Notes under the pieces: model-generated
Told to the model about the DNA's origin: nothing
Database searches by the model: none
What the model saw: the letters and a program-made list of their open reading frames with translations, nothing else
In this document: positions 1-5,640 of the stretch, one piece after another
Position numbering within the stretch: the stretch's first letter is position 1
Layout of the letters: the number at the start of each line of letters is the position of its first letter
Assembly (NCBI GenBank): GCA_905192935.1
Contig: CAJJMX010000115.1
Location: forward strand, 1 to 5,657
Length of the DNA stretch: 5,657 nt
Direction of reading: 5' to 3'
DNA from: an uncultured Mailhella sp.
Lineage (GTDB): Bacteria; Desulfobacterota; Desulfovibrionia; Desulfovibrionales; Desulfovibrionaceae
Position numbers and translations under genes: made by a program

Positions 1-605
1 AGCGACATGATGACGCCAAACAGCATGGTCAGCGACATGCCGCCGTAGAGCGACATGCCTGCCGAGCTGAGAAAACGCTTGGCGTAGAGGGAACCGGCCA
101 CGAAGCAGAGCACGCCGAGCAGGATGACCGCCACTCCCGGCAGCGGACACGACATCTGCTCTCCTCCGGCAACGGTGAGCAGGGTCATGCCCGTCGTCGC
201 CCCGACTATGGCCGCAGACTGTCCCCTGCCGGGACGCGGTCCGTGAAGGACGAGCCAGTCTCCGAGCACCATGAACAAAGGAACCGCCCCGTAGAGCAGC
301 GCCGTCACCCCGGAAGGGACGCTCTTCTGCCCCAGCGCCTGACAGGCATTGTTCATGAACATGATGAAGAAGGCCAGCACGACGTAATGAAGGATCTCCA
401 TGGCATTTCTGGGCCTGCCGTGCTTTGTCAGCGGCAGGATGACGAGCATGAGGATCCCCGCTCCGCACATGCGCAGACCGTTCTGGAACACGGGAGGGAA
501 TCCGACAATCGTCAGCTTTATGCCGAGGAAGCTTCCGCCCCAGGAAAGATACAGCAACGCCAGACACAAACAGACCCTGAGCGTGGAGACAGGCCTTGCC
601 TGCAT
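1..605 (-). CDS. EamA/DMT-family membrane transporter, 3' end cut off by the window edge
   Basis: I translated this frame by hand: it is open from the ATG at 605-603 to the window edge, giving 201 residues with no stop. The product is strongly hydrophobic, with about seven membrane segments near residues 11-30, 40-59, 70-88, 98-119, 131-147, 156-176 and 187 onward. The first segment carries SWGGSFLGIK (21-30), followed by FPPVFQNGLRM (36-46), the pattern seen at the start of EamA domains in drug/metabolite transporters. Residues 92-119 (GQKSVPSGVTALLYGAVPLF onward) match the usual fourth helix. The family is normally about 290-300 residues with ten helices in two repeats, so roughly 90-100 residues lie beyond base 1. 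AAGGAGG at 611-617 sits 5 nt before the ATG and fixes the start. The gene lies 151 nt downstream of the aldolase on the same strand, separated from it by a strong hairpin, so it may belong to the operon or have its own promoter. Substrate and direction of transport are unknown; amino acids and small metabolites are typical of the family. Confidence 0.88.
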   Translation of the reverse strand, partial: MQARPVSTLRVCLCLALLYLSWGGSFLGIKLTIVGFPPVFQNGLRMCGAGILMLVILPLTKHGRPRNAMEILHYVVLAFFIMFMNNACQALGQKSVPSGVTALLYGAVPLFMVLGDWLVLHGPRPGRGQSAAIVGATTGMTLLTVAGGEQMSCPLPGVAVILLGVLCFVAGSLYAKRFLSSAGMSLYGGMSLTMLFGVIMS

Positions 606-610
606 GACGT

Positions 611-617
611 CCTCCTT
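611..617 (-). promoter_or_regulatory. Strong Shine-Dalgarno site of the EamA transporter
   Basis: The minus strand reads AAGGAGG, 5 nt before the ATG at 605-603. It is nearly a full anti-16S complement and is the strongest ribosome binding site in the window. It decides the start of a gene whose end is not visible. Confidence 0.85.
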
Positions 618-703
618 CTGCGGAAAATGCGCAGTCCTGATTCATGAGCCGGGGATCCCGGAAGACGGGGCGTCTGCCGGATGCGTCCGACAGAGATACC
701 AGT

Positions 704-750
704 CGGGCGCTCCTTCAAGGACCGTTTCCGGCCGGAGGAAGGAGCGCCCG
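704..750 (-). terminator. Stem-loop after the aldolase gene; terminator-like but without a U-tract
   Basis: A perfect 13-bp inverted repeat pairs 704-716 with 738-750, beginning 6 nt after the aldolase stop. In the minus-strand RNA the 21-nt apex can fold again: five pairs (733-729 with 724-720, one of them G·U) close a GAAA tetraloop at 728-725. A 4x3 internal loop separates the two helices. The bases that follow (ACTGGTATCTC) contain no run of T, so this is not a classical intrinsic terminator. It could protect the 3' end of the mRNA from exonucleases, act as a Rho-assisted or partial terminator, or lower expression of the transporter relative to the enzymes. The pairing is seen directly; the function is inferred. 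Confidence 0.6.
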
Positions 751-756
751 TCAGAG

Positions 757-1515
757 TCATGACTCGAGCATGGCCTGCACGGCCTTGACCAGGAACACGG
801 TGTCCGTGCCCACGGCCGCGCCCTGATAGCCCTGCGCAAAGCAGCTTCTCGCCTCGGCCATGGTGTTGGCGTAGATGAAGGCCAGCTTGCCGTTTTTGCG
901 GCAGGCCGCAAGAATACGCTCCAGCGCGGCCTTGAACTCCGGCGTGGAGAAGCTCGCCGGCGCTCCCAGCGCCACGGAAAGATCGTACGGGCCCACGAAG
1001 ATGCCGTCGATGCCTTCCATGGCCGCTATTTCCTCGATGTCCTTCAGGGCTCCGGCAGTCTCGCACTGCGGCATGAGTATGGCATGCCGGTTCGTCGCAT
1101 CGAAGTAGCCGCCGAGGTCCTTCAGGGCAGGGGAGAAACCGTACTGCGCACTGCGGGAAAAGGCGAAGCCCCTCGAGCCCATGGGAAAGTACTTGGCGTA
1201 CTGCACGAGTCTGCGGGCCTCGTCCGCCGACTGCACGTCGGGAATGATGATGCCCCGGGCGCCGAGATCCAGCGCATGCAGCACGGCCGCGCGGGAACTG
1301 TCGCGCACACGGACAAAGGGTTCCGCTCCGTGCAGCTGCATGGCACGGATCATGTCTCCCGTGCTTTCCTCGGTAAAGGGACCGTGCTCCGTGTCGATGA
1401 TGACGTAGTCGAGCCCGGAGAGGCCGAGACATTCCGCCGCAATGGTTCCGCCCAGATGGCAGAAGGTGCCGACGACGCCCTGTCCGGCCCTAAGCTTTTC
1501 GTCAAACGCACTCAT
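757..1515 (-). CDS. HpcH/HpaI-family class II (metal-dependent) 2-oxo-acid aldolase
   Basis: The 252-residue product matches the usual 250-265 of HpcH/HpaI aldolases, cytosolic TIM-barrel enzymes. They cleave 4-hydroxy-2-oxo acids, or 2-keto-3-deoxy sugar acids, to pyruvate (or a related oxo acid) plus an aldehyde, using a divalent metal. Signature pieces appear in order: the general-base motif DTEHGP (41-46, His44), FVRVRD (67-72, the substrate-carboxylate Arg expected here), GIIIPDVQSADEA (88-100), PMGSRGFAFSR (111-121), the metal-ligand motif PQCETAGAL (149-157, Glu152) and FVGPYDLS (173-180, Asp178). All expected catalytic and metal residues are present, so the enzyme should be active. 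The start is the ATG at 1515-1513, overlapping the aminotransferase stop as ATGA, with a GAGGG-containing site just upstream. Tandem in-frame stops (TGA, CTC, TGA) end it. GarL (2-keto-3-deoxyglucarate), YfaU/RhmA (2-keto-3-deoxyrhamnonate) and HpaI (4-hydroxy-2-oxoheptanedioate) are the known alternatives, and the motifs alone do not choose between them. The aminotransferase neighbour favours a non-sugar 4-hydroxy-2-oxo acid. Confidence 0.93.
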   Translation of the reverse strand: MSAFDEKLRAGQGVVGTFCHLGGTIAAECLGLSGLDYVIIDTEHGPFTEESTGDMIRAMQLHGAEPFVRVRDSSRAAVLHALDLGARGIIIPDVQSADEARRLVQYAKYFPMGSRGFAFSRSAQYGFSPALKDLGGYFDATNRHAILMPQCETAGALKDIEEIAAMEGIDGIFVGPYDLSVALGAPASFSTPEFKAALERILAACRKNGKLAFIYANTMAEARSCFAQGYQGAAVGTDTVFLVKAVQAMLES

Positions 1516-2696
1516 CTGGCCACCCTCTTTTCCAGCACTTCGCGCATGAGCGATATGGCAAGCCTGAGGTTGTCCATGGAGTTGGCGTAGGAGACGCGGA
1601 CGAAGTCCTTGCCCATGGGACCGAACACATGGCCGGGCGTCATGGACACTCCGGCCTCGTCGATCATGACGCGGCAGAACTCGTCGCCCGTCATGCCCGT
1701 TCCGGTGATGTTCACGAAGATGTAGAAGGCGCCGTCAGGACGCAGGCAGGAGCATCCGGGCAGGGAGTTGAGCGCCTCCACCATGTAGTTCCTGCGCTTT
1801 TCATACTCCGCCACCATGGCGCGGGAAGGCGCATCGTCCTCCCTGAGCGCGGCCAGAGCGGCATACTGGATGAAGGTGCAGGGGCAGGACAGATTGTAGA
1901 AGTTCAGGCGCATCATGGGATCCATGAGGGAGCTGTCGCACAGCATGTAGCCTATGCGCCAGCCGGTCATGGCGAAGTACTTGGAAAAGCCGTGCAGAAC
2001 GATGAGACGTTCCTTCAGCTCAGGCAGGGACGCCGCGCTGCAGTACTTCTTTCCGCCGTACACCATGTCGGCATAGACCTCGTCGGAAATGACGAGCAGA
2101 TTGTGTCTGCGGGCCATGTCGGCCACCACGCGCAGGGAACGTTCATCGAGCACGGAGCCGCAGGGATTGGAGGGCGAATTGAGCAGAATGGCCTTCGTGT
2201 TCGGCGTCACCAGCTTTTCCAGGGCCTCGGCGTCCACCTGGAAGTCGTTGCTCTCCTCAAGGGCGTAGGACACGGCCTTCGCTCCCGTGATGTTGGGCAG
2301 CGTGAAATAGCAGAGATACCCCGGATCGGGCACGAGAATCTCGTCGCCGGGATTGAGATAGGCGTTCATGGCGAGGAACACGCCCTGCTCCACGCCCACG
2401 GTTATCATGACTTCCGAAGCCTCGTAGGAGGAGCCGTACATCCTGTTGTAGCGCTCCGCCACGGCCGCCCGGAGTTCGGGAATGCCCGTCACGGGACCGT
2501 AATGCACCTTGCCTTCATCGAGAGCCTTCTTGCAGGCCTCAACGATATGGGCGGGAGTATCGAAATCCGGCTCGCCGATCTCCAGATGGATGATGCGCTT
2601 GCCCGCCGCCTCCAGGCTTCCCGCGTAGGCGATGATTTCGCGGATCTTGGAGAGGGGAGCATTTTCCATTCTGTGAGCCTGAGGAATAAGAGACAT
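1512..2696 (-). CDS. PLP-dependent class I/II aminotransferase (fold type I)
   Basis: This 394-residue soluble enzyme has the usual length for the aspartate/aromatic/alanine aminotransferase group. It transfers an amino group between an amino acid and a 2-oxo acid through pyridoxal phosphate. Visible motifs: IGEPDF (40-45) at the substrate entrance, YGPVTGIPELR (66-76), PGDEILVPDPGY (116-127), SPSNPCG (174-180, Asn177 to the PLP ring oxygen; Cys replaces the usual Thr), ISDEVYADM (203-211, Asp205 to the PLP nitrogen, Tyr208), GFSKYFAMTGWRIGY (236-250, Schiff-base Lys239) and FVRVSYA (365-371, Arg367 binding the substrate carboxylate). The catalytic set is complete. I chose the ATG at 2696-2694 because AAGGA lies 6 nt upstream. 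The ATG five codons earlier (2711) has no such site, and that site lies inside its own coding sequence. The gene follows the flavoenzyme by 65 nt and overlaps the aldolase start by 4 nt, so translation of the pair is probably coupled. Substrate is unassigned; annotation as aspartate aminotransferase would be by family only. Confidence 0.94.
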   Translation of the reverse strand: MSLIPQAHRMENAPLSKIREIIAYAGSLEAAGKRIIHLEIGEPDFDTPAHIVEACKKALDEGKVHYGPVTGIPELRAAVAERYNRMYGSSYEASEVMITVGVEQGVFLAMNAYLNPGDEILVPDPGYLCYFTLPNITGAKAVSYALEESNDFQVDAEALEKLVTPNTKAILLNSPSNPCGSVLDERSLRVVADMARRHNLLVISDEVYADMVYGGKKYCSAASLPELKERLIVLHGFSKYFAMTGWRIGYMLCDSSLMDPMMRLNFYNLSCPCTFIQYAALAALREDDAPSRAMVAEYEKRRNYMVEALNSLPGCSCLRPDGAFYIFVNITGTGMTGDEFCRVMIDEAGVSMTPGHVFGPMGKDFVRVSYANSMDNLRLAISLMREVLEKRVAR

Positions 2697-2702
2697 AAGC
2701 AA

Positions 2703-2707
2703 TCCTT
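2703..2707 (-). promoter_or_regulatory. Shine-Dalgarno site fixing the aminotransferase start at 2696
   Basis: AAGGA on the minus strand is spaced 6 nt from the ATG at 2696-2694. The longer reading from 2711 has only GTTCCGCCAGA before it, part of a hairpin arm and unlike a ribosome site. This supports the protein beginning MSLIPQ rather than MKGLLM. Confidence 0.72.
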
Positions 2708-2714
2708 TCATTCT

Positions 2715-2747
2715 GGCGGAACGGCAAATCTGCGATGCCGCTCCGCC
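2715..2747 (-). other. Intercistronic stem-loop between flavoenzyme and aminotransferase genes
   Basis: Arms 2715-2726 and 2736-2747 form a 12-bp stem in the minus-strand RNA, with one G·U pair (2741 with 2721) and a 9-nt loop. It fills about half of the 65-nt gap and ends 7 nt before the aminotransferase ribosome site at 2707. No T-run follows, so termination is unlikely. An mRNA-processing or stability element, or a modulator of ribosome access, is more plausible. The pairing is observed; the role is inferred. Confidence 0.6.
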
Positions 2748-2761
2748 GTTGCAGGTTCGAT

Positions 2762-4684
2762 TCAGATTTTCAGAGCCGCGTCATGAGCGGAGTGCACGGC
2801 ATCGAAGATCTTGCCCGTCTTCGTGCAGTCGCCGGCGGCCAGGAAGGGAATGCCCTCACGGCTGAGATCGGCGCAGAGCTGCTGATCCGGGCTGTAGCCC
2901 ACGGCAAGAACAATGCCGTCGAAGGCAGGCAGTTCCAGAATGTTGCCGTAGCAGTCCTTCACCGTGACGCGGCCGTCGTCGAACACCTCGTTGAGGGAAT
3001 GCTCGGTCATGACCGTGACGTGATGATCCTTCAGCTCTTCGAGCAGGAAGAAGCGGCCGTGCTTTTCCATGTCGGGAGCAAGGTCGGCGCGAAGTTCGAC
3101 GATGGTCACCTCGCAGCCCCTGTCCGCCAGGAACGCCGCGCTTTCGCAGCCCACAAGACCGCCGCCGAGCACCATGACGCGGTGTCCGACCTGCGCGGTG
3201 CCTTCAAGCACGTCCACGGCCTGATGCAGGCGGGTGTTCTTCTTCGACGCCGCTTCCTTCAAAAATCCGGGACATACGGGCTTGCTGCCCGTGGCCACGA
3301 ACACGACGTCGGCCTTTTCCTGCTTCAGCATGTCGGCCGTGACGTGCACGCCGGTCCTGACCACCACGCCGTACGCGGCAAGGCTGTGCTCGAACCACTT
3401 TGCCGCCGTGGCAAGAAGAGACTTTCCCGGAGGAATGGACGCAGGACCGAGCTTGCCCGCAAGCGAGGAATGTTCCTCATAGAGAACGACGCTGTGACCG
3501 AGAGAGGCCGCCGTGCGCGCAAACTCCATGCCGGCAGGGCCGCTGCCCACGACGATGACCTTCTTCTTTTCGGAAACGACGGGTCTGGGAAATCCTTCCC
3601 GGCCCACTTCGGGGTTGAGCGCGCAGCTCATGAGCGGCTGCTTGCAGCAGCCTTCGCAGCAGTAGATGCAGGGACGCACCGCTTCATCCCTGCCTTCCAT
3701 GAGCTTTCTGGGAAGCTCGGGATCGGCGATGAGCGCACGTCCCATGCACACCATGTCCACGCCGCCGGGAGCAAGCAGCCCTTCGGCCACGTCGCGCCTG
3801 CCTATGCGGGCAGCCACGGCAAGACGCATGTCAGGCCCCACGGCCCTGCGCACGGCCCGGGCGCGGTCTCCGTTGAATCCGGCGGGAAGCGCCGCCGGGG
3901 ATTCGATGTACCAGGTGTTGGTGCAGGTGCCGCTGCTGACGTTGAAAAGATCGACGCCGGCCGCGCATATTTCCCTGGCGATGCGGCAGCCGAGATCGAG
4001 CGTGATGCCGCCCGGCAGAAATTCCTCGACGCTGCAGCGGAAGGATACGGGAAAATCGGGTCCCACGGCCTTGCGCACGGAACGAATGACTTCCAGCGGG
4101 AAGCGCATGCGGCGCTCAAAGTCGCCGCCGTAGGCATCGGTGCGACGGTTGGTCAGGGGCGAGAGGAACTGACCGATGAGATAGCCGTGCGCACCGTGGA
4201 TGTCCACGATGTCGAATCCGGCTTCCACGGCTCTTCTTGCGGCCTGTCCCCAGGCCTCCACGAGCTCATGGATCTCCTCTTCGTCCAGAACGCGGGAATT
4301 GGATTCCGGGGTCATGCCGGGCACGAAGGAAACCAGCGGCACGGCGTGGCCGGAAACGGCGGGCAGAGAATGCAGTCCGCCGTGATTGAGCTGCACGCCG
4401 GCCTTGCCGCCCGCCGCATGAATCGCGGCGGTAAAGCGGGAAAGCCCCCTTATGTACCGGTCGTCGTAAAGGCTGAGTCCGTTTTCAAAGCAGATGCCGG
4501 AAGGATGGACGCATGTGGCTTCAAGCATGTTCAGAGCCGCGCCGCCGACGGCGCGGGCGACATGATAGTTCATGAGCTGATCGCTCATTTCTCCACCGCT
4601 GGCGGCAAAGCGCGTCAGCATGGACGGAAAGATGATGCGGTTTTTAAATTCCGTCTTGTTGATCGTGACAGGCGAAAACAGCAT
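2762..4684 (-). CDS. Old Yellow Enzyme-type NAD(P)H:flavin oxidoreductase (2,4-dienoyl-CoA reductase / 2-enoate reductase family)
   Basis: The 640-residue, three-part flavoenzyme has the full length of the FadH/enoate reductase/trimethylamine dehydrogenase group. Residues 1-330 form the FMN TIM barrel: start MLFSPVTINKTEFKNRI, GVQLNHGG (96-103), HGAHGYLIGQFLSP (163-176) with NRRTDAYGG (179-187), and MGRALIADPEL (314-324) for FMN phosphate. Tyr168 matches the FadH proton-donor Tyr. Next is a cysteine cluster: C339, C342, C346 and C354 fit a [4Fe-4S] site, with extra C343 and C347. The C-terminal half has GSGPAG (380-385, FAD), GGGLVG (507-512, NAD(P)H) and AGD (617-619, FAD). Such enzymes pass electrons from NAD(P)H through FAD and Fe-S to FMN, which reduces an activated C=C. 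No WHE-type His segment like FadH's is seen after VSSGT (249-253), so a fatty dienoyl-CoA substrate is doubtful. The start at 4684 has GAGG 5 nt upstream and the family N-terminus; a 32-residue upstream extension to 4780 looks noncoding. The enzyme is probably cytosolic and oxygen-sensitive. Substrate unknown. Confidence 0.94.
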   Translation of the reverse strand: MLFSPVTINKTEFKNRIIFPSMLTRFAASGGEMSDQLMNYHVARAVGGAALNMLEATCVHPSGICFENGLSLYDDRYIRGLSRFTAAIHAAGGKAGVQLNHGGLHSLPAVSGHAVPLVSFVPGMTPESNSRVLDEEEIHELVEAWGQAARRAVEAGFDIVDIHGAHGYLIGQFLSPLTNRRTDAYGGDFERRMRFPLEVIRSVRKAVGPDFPVSFRCSVEEFLPGGITLDLGCRIAREICAAGVDLFNVSSGTCTNTWYIESPAALPAGFNGDRARAVRRAVGPDMRLAVAARIGRRDVAEGLLAPGGVDMVCMGRALIADPELPRKLMEGRDEAVRPCIYCCEGCCKQPLMSCALNPEVGREGFPRPVVSEKKKVIVVGSGPAGMEFARTAASLGHSVVLYEEHSSLAGKLGPASIPPGKSLLATAAKWFEHSLAAYGVVVRTGVHVTADMLKQEKADVVFVATGSKPVCPGFLKEAASKKNTRLHQAVDVLEGTAQVGHRVMVLGGGLVGCESAAFLADRGCEVTIVELRADLAPDMEKHGRFFLLEELKDHHVTVMTEHSLNEVFDDGRVTVKDCYGNILELPAFDGIVLAVGYSPDQQLCADLSREGIPFLAAGDCTKTGKIFDAVHSAHDAALKI

Positions 4685-4689
4685 GGACA

Positions 4690-4693
4690 CCTC
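4690..4693 (-). promoter_or_regulatory. Shine-Dalgarno site fixing the flavoenzyme start at 4684
   Basis: GAGG on the minus strand lies 5 nt before the ATG at 4684-4682. The protein from that ATG begins exactly where this family normally begins. The in-frame ATG at 4780, which touches the preceding stop as TAATG, has only a weak GGA before it. Confidence 0.7.
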
Positions 4694-4705
4694 GGTATGA
4701 AAATG

Positions 4706-4735
4706 GCGCGCCTTCCCGTAAAGAGGAAGGCGCAC
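4706..4735 (-). terminator. Intercistronic stem-loop with short T-tract; possible attenuator
   Basis: Arms 4706-4716 and 4725-4735 form an 11-bp stem in the minus-strand RNA with one G·U pair and an 8-nt loop (TCTTTACG). CATTTTCAT follows immediately, so four Ts start 2 nt after the stem. That is closer to a Rho-independent terminator than the other two hairpins in the window, but the tract is short. It sits between the amidohydrolase stop and the flavoenzyme ribosome site. Partial termination would make more mRNA for the first gene than for the rest; an mRNA-stability role is the alternative. The structure is observed; the function is inferred. Confidence 0.5.
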
Positions 4736-4779
4736 GGTGAAAGAAGAAAAGGGAGCCGCTTCCGAGACGCCCCGGGGCA

Positions 4780-5628
4780 TTATTCCATGTCAAGGCCGAG
4801 GACTCTGGCCATGTTCTTGTAGAGAAGGTTCGGAAGCACTTCCTGCTTGAAGGGCATGGCGAGGAAGAGATCCACGGCCTGCTTCAGCGGGATGTAGGGA
4901 TAGCCGCTGCCGAAGAGGAAGCGGTCCTTCAGAAAGCCGTTGGCGGCCACCACGTAATCCTGAACGCCGGGCATGTTGTACATGTACATGTCGGGAGCAA
5001 GATACATGTTGGAGTGGCACATGCAGCTGAAGAGCACCTGCGGCACCCACGGATAGGAACCGTGCATGTTCACCACGGTCAGATGCGGGAAGTCGCGGCA
5101 CACCCTGTCGATGTGTTCGGGATTGCTGAAGGAGATGTCCGGGCCGTTGCCGCCTCCGCCCATGAGGAACATGGGAATGCCGTGTTCCATGCAGTACTGA
5201 TAGATGGGATACAGACGGGCGTCGTCCACGTACATGGGAATGTCGCCGCAGCCGGGTTCCATGCCGGCGGCATGAAGGTTGCCGTTGACCACGGTGCGCT
5301 CGATCTCCGCGAGAGCCGCCGCAGGATTGCTGCCGTCCACACCGGCCACGCCGACGAAGCGGGCAGGCTGCTCCTTCACGATGGCCATAAGATCGTCGTT
5401 GGACACGTGTCCCATGTCCGGGCTCTGACGACCGGTCATGACGCCGAGGGTGACACCGGCTTCGTCCATCTCCTGATACAGCAGCTCGGCGTTGCGCTGT
5501 TCGGCCGCCGGAGAGAGCTTCATGAGGAAGTTGTCGCTCCAGGCCTGGGTCTTCTTCGGATCACGGTACAGATTGCAGCGAAGATAGTCCTTGAGCGGAG
5601 GACGAAGACGGGCATCAATGATTTTCAT
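4780..5628 (-). CDS. Amidohydrolase-2-fold (PF04909-type) protein with degenerate metal site
   Basis: The 282-residue cytosolic protein has the layout of amidohydrolase-related TIM-barrel proteins (relatives include ACMSD and gamma-resorcylate decarboxylase): a start MKIIDARLRPP, RFVGVAGVDGSNPAAALAEIER (90-111), DDARLYPIYQYCMEHGIPMFL (135-155), FPHLTVVNMHGSYPW (180-194) and DRFLFGSGYP (235-244) before a short helical end. The residues that normally hold the metal are mostly changed. The DxHxH motif is D5-x-R7-x-R9, the mid-barrel His of the 'P-V-x-x-H-x-G' strand is Met156, and the late Asp of 'FGSDYP' is Gly242; only His189 of the MHG strand remains. Known hydrolases and decarboxylases of the fold depend on these ligands, so this is either a metal-free or altered catalyst, a binding protein, or a member of a divergent subfamily. 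AGGAG (5636-5640) lies 7 nt before the ATG at 5628-5626. It is the first operon gene visible here; the flavoenzyme follows after 95 nt. Fold assignment is firm, activity is not. Confidence 0.85.
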   Translation of the reverse strand: MKIIDARLRPPLKDYLRCNLYRDPKKTQAWSDNFLMKLSPAAEQRNAELLYQEMDEAGVTLGVMTGRQSPDMGHVSNDDLMAIVKEQPARFVGVAGVDGSNPAAALAEIERTVVNGNLHAAGMEPGCGDIPMYVDDARLYPIYQYCMEHGIPMFLMGGGGNGPDISFSNPEHIDRVCRDFPHLTVVNMHGSYPWVPQVLFSCMCHSNMYLAPDMYMYNMPGVQDYVVAANGFLKDRFLFGSGYPYIPLKQAVDLFLAMPFKQEVLPNLLYKNMARVLGLDME

Positions 5629-5635
5629 ACAAAGA

Positions 5636-5640
5636 CTCCT
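5636..5640 (-). promoter_or_regulatory. Shine-Dalgarno site of the amidohydrolase-like gene
   Basis: AGGAG on the minus strand is spaced 7 nt from the ATG at 5628-5626 and agrees with the protein start MKIIDARL. Only 17 bases of sequence remain beyond it, so no promoter can be judged. Confidence 0.75.

Noticed and set aside
1..57. Three copies of AGCGACATG at 1-9, 31-39 and 49-57
   Set aside because: Spacings of 30 and 18 nt are multiples of three, and the copies encode repeated Met-Ser in the transporter (MSLYGGMSL and IMS). They are explained by codon use, not by a repeat element.
618..634. Small inverted repeat CTGCG/CGCAG next to the transporter ribosome site
   Set aside because: It is only 5 bp with a 7-nt loop and is likely by chance in GC-rich DNA.
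693..718. Possible promoter for the transporter (TTGAAG at 713-718 and TATCTC at 693-698, minus strand)
   Set aside because: The spacer is only 14 nt, the -10 match is weak and the -35 lies within the hairpin arm. This is not enough to call a promoter.
518..1432. 304-codon minus-strand frame overlapping the aldolase
   Set aside because: It is out of frame with the aldolase, Arg/Gly/His-rich, and runs through the hairpin and into the transporter start.
1629..2786. 385-codon open frame on the plus strand
   Set aside because: It is antisense to the aminotransferase, with low-complexity His/Gly/Val-rich translation and no motif. It is a composition shadow.
4769..4778. Perfect palindrome GCCCCGGGGC just after the amidohydrolase stop
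   Set aside because: It is a 10-bp palindrome with no loop and no flanking symmetry. It is too short to call an operator.
2735..4822. 695-codon open frame on the plus strand
   Set aside because: It is antisense to the flavoenzyme, whose motifs are unmistakable. The translation is rich in His, Arg, Gly and Ala with no recognisable domain, as expected from the reverse complement of GC-rich codons.
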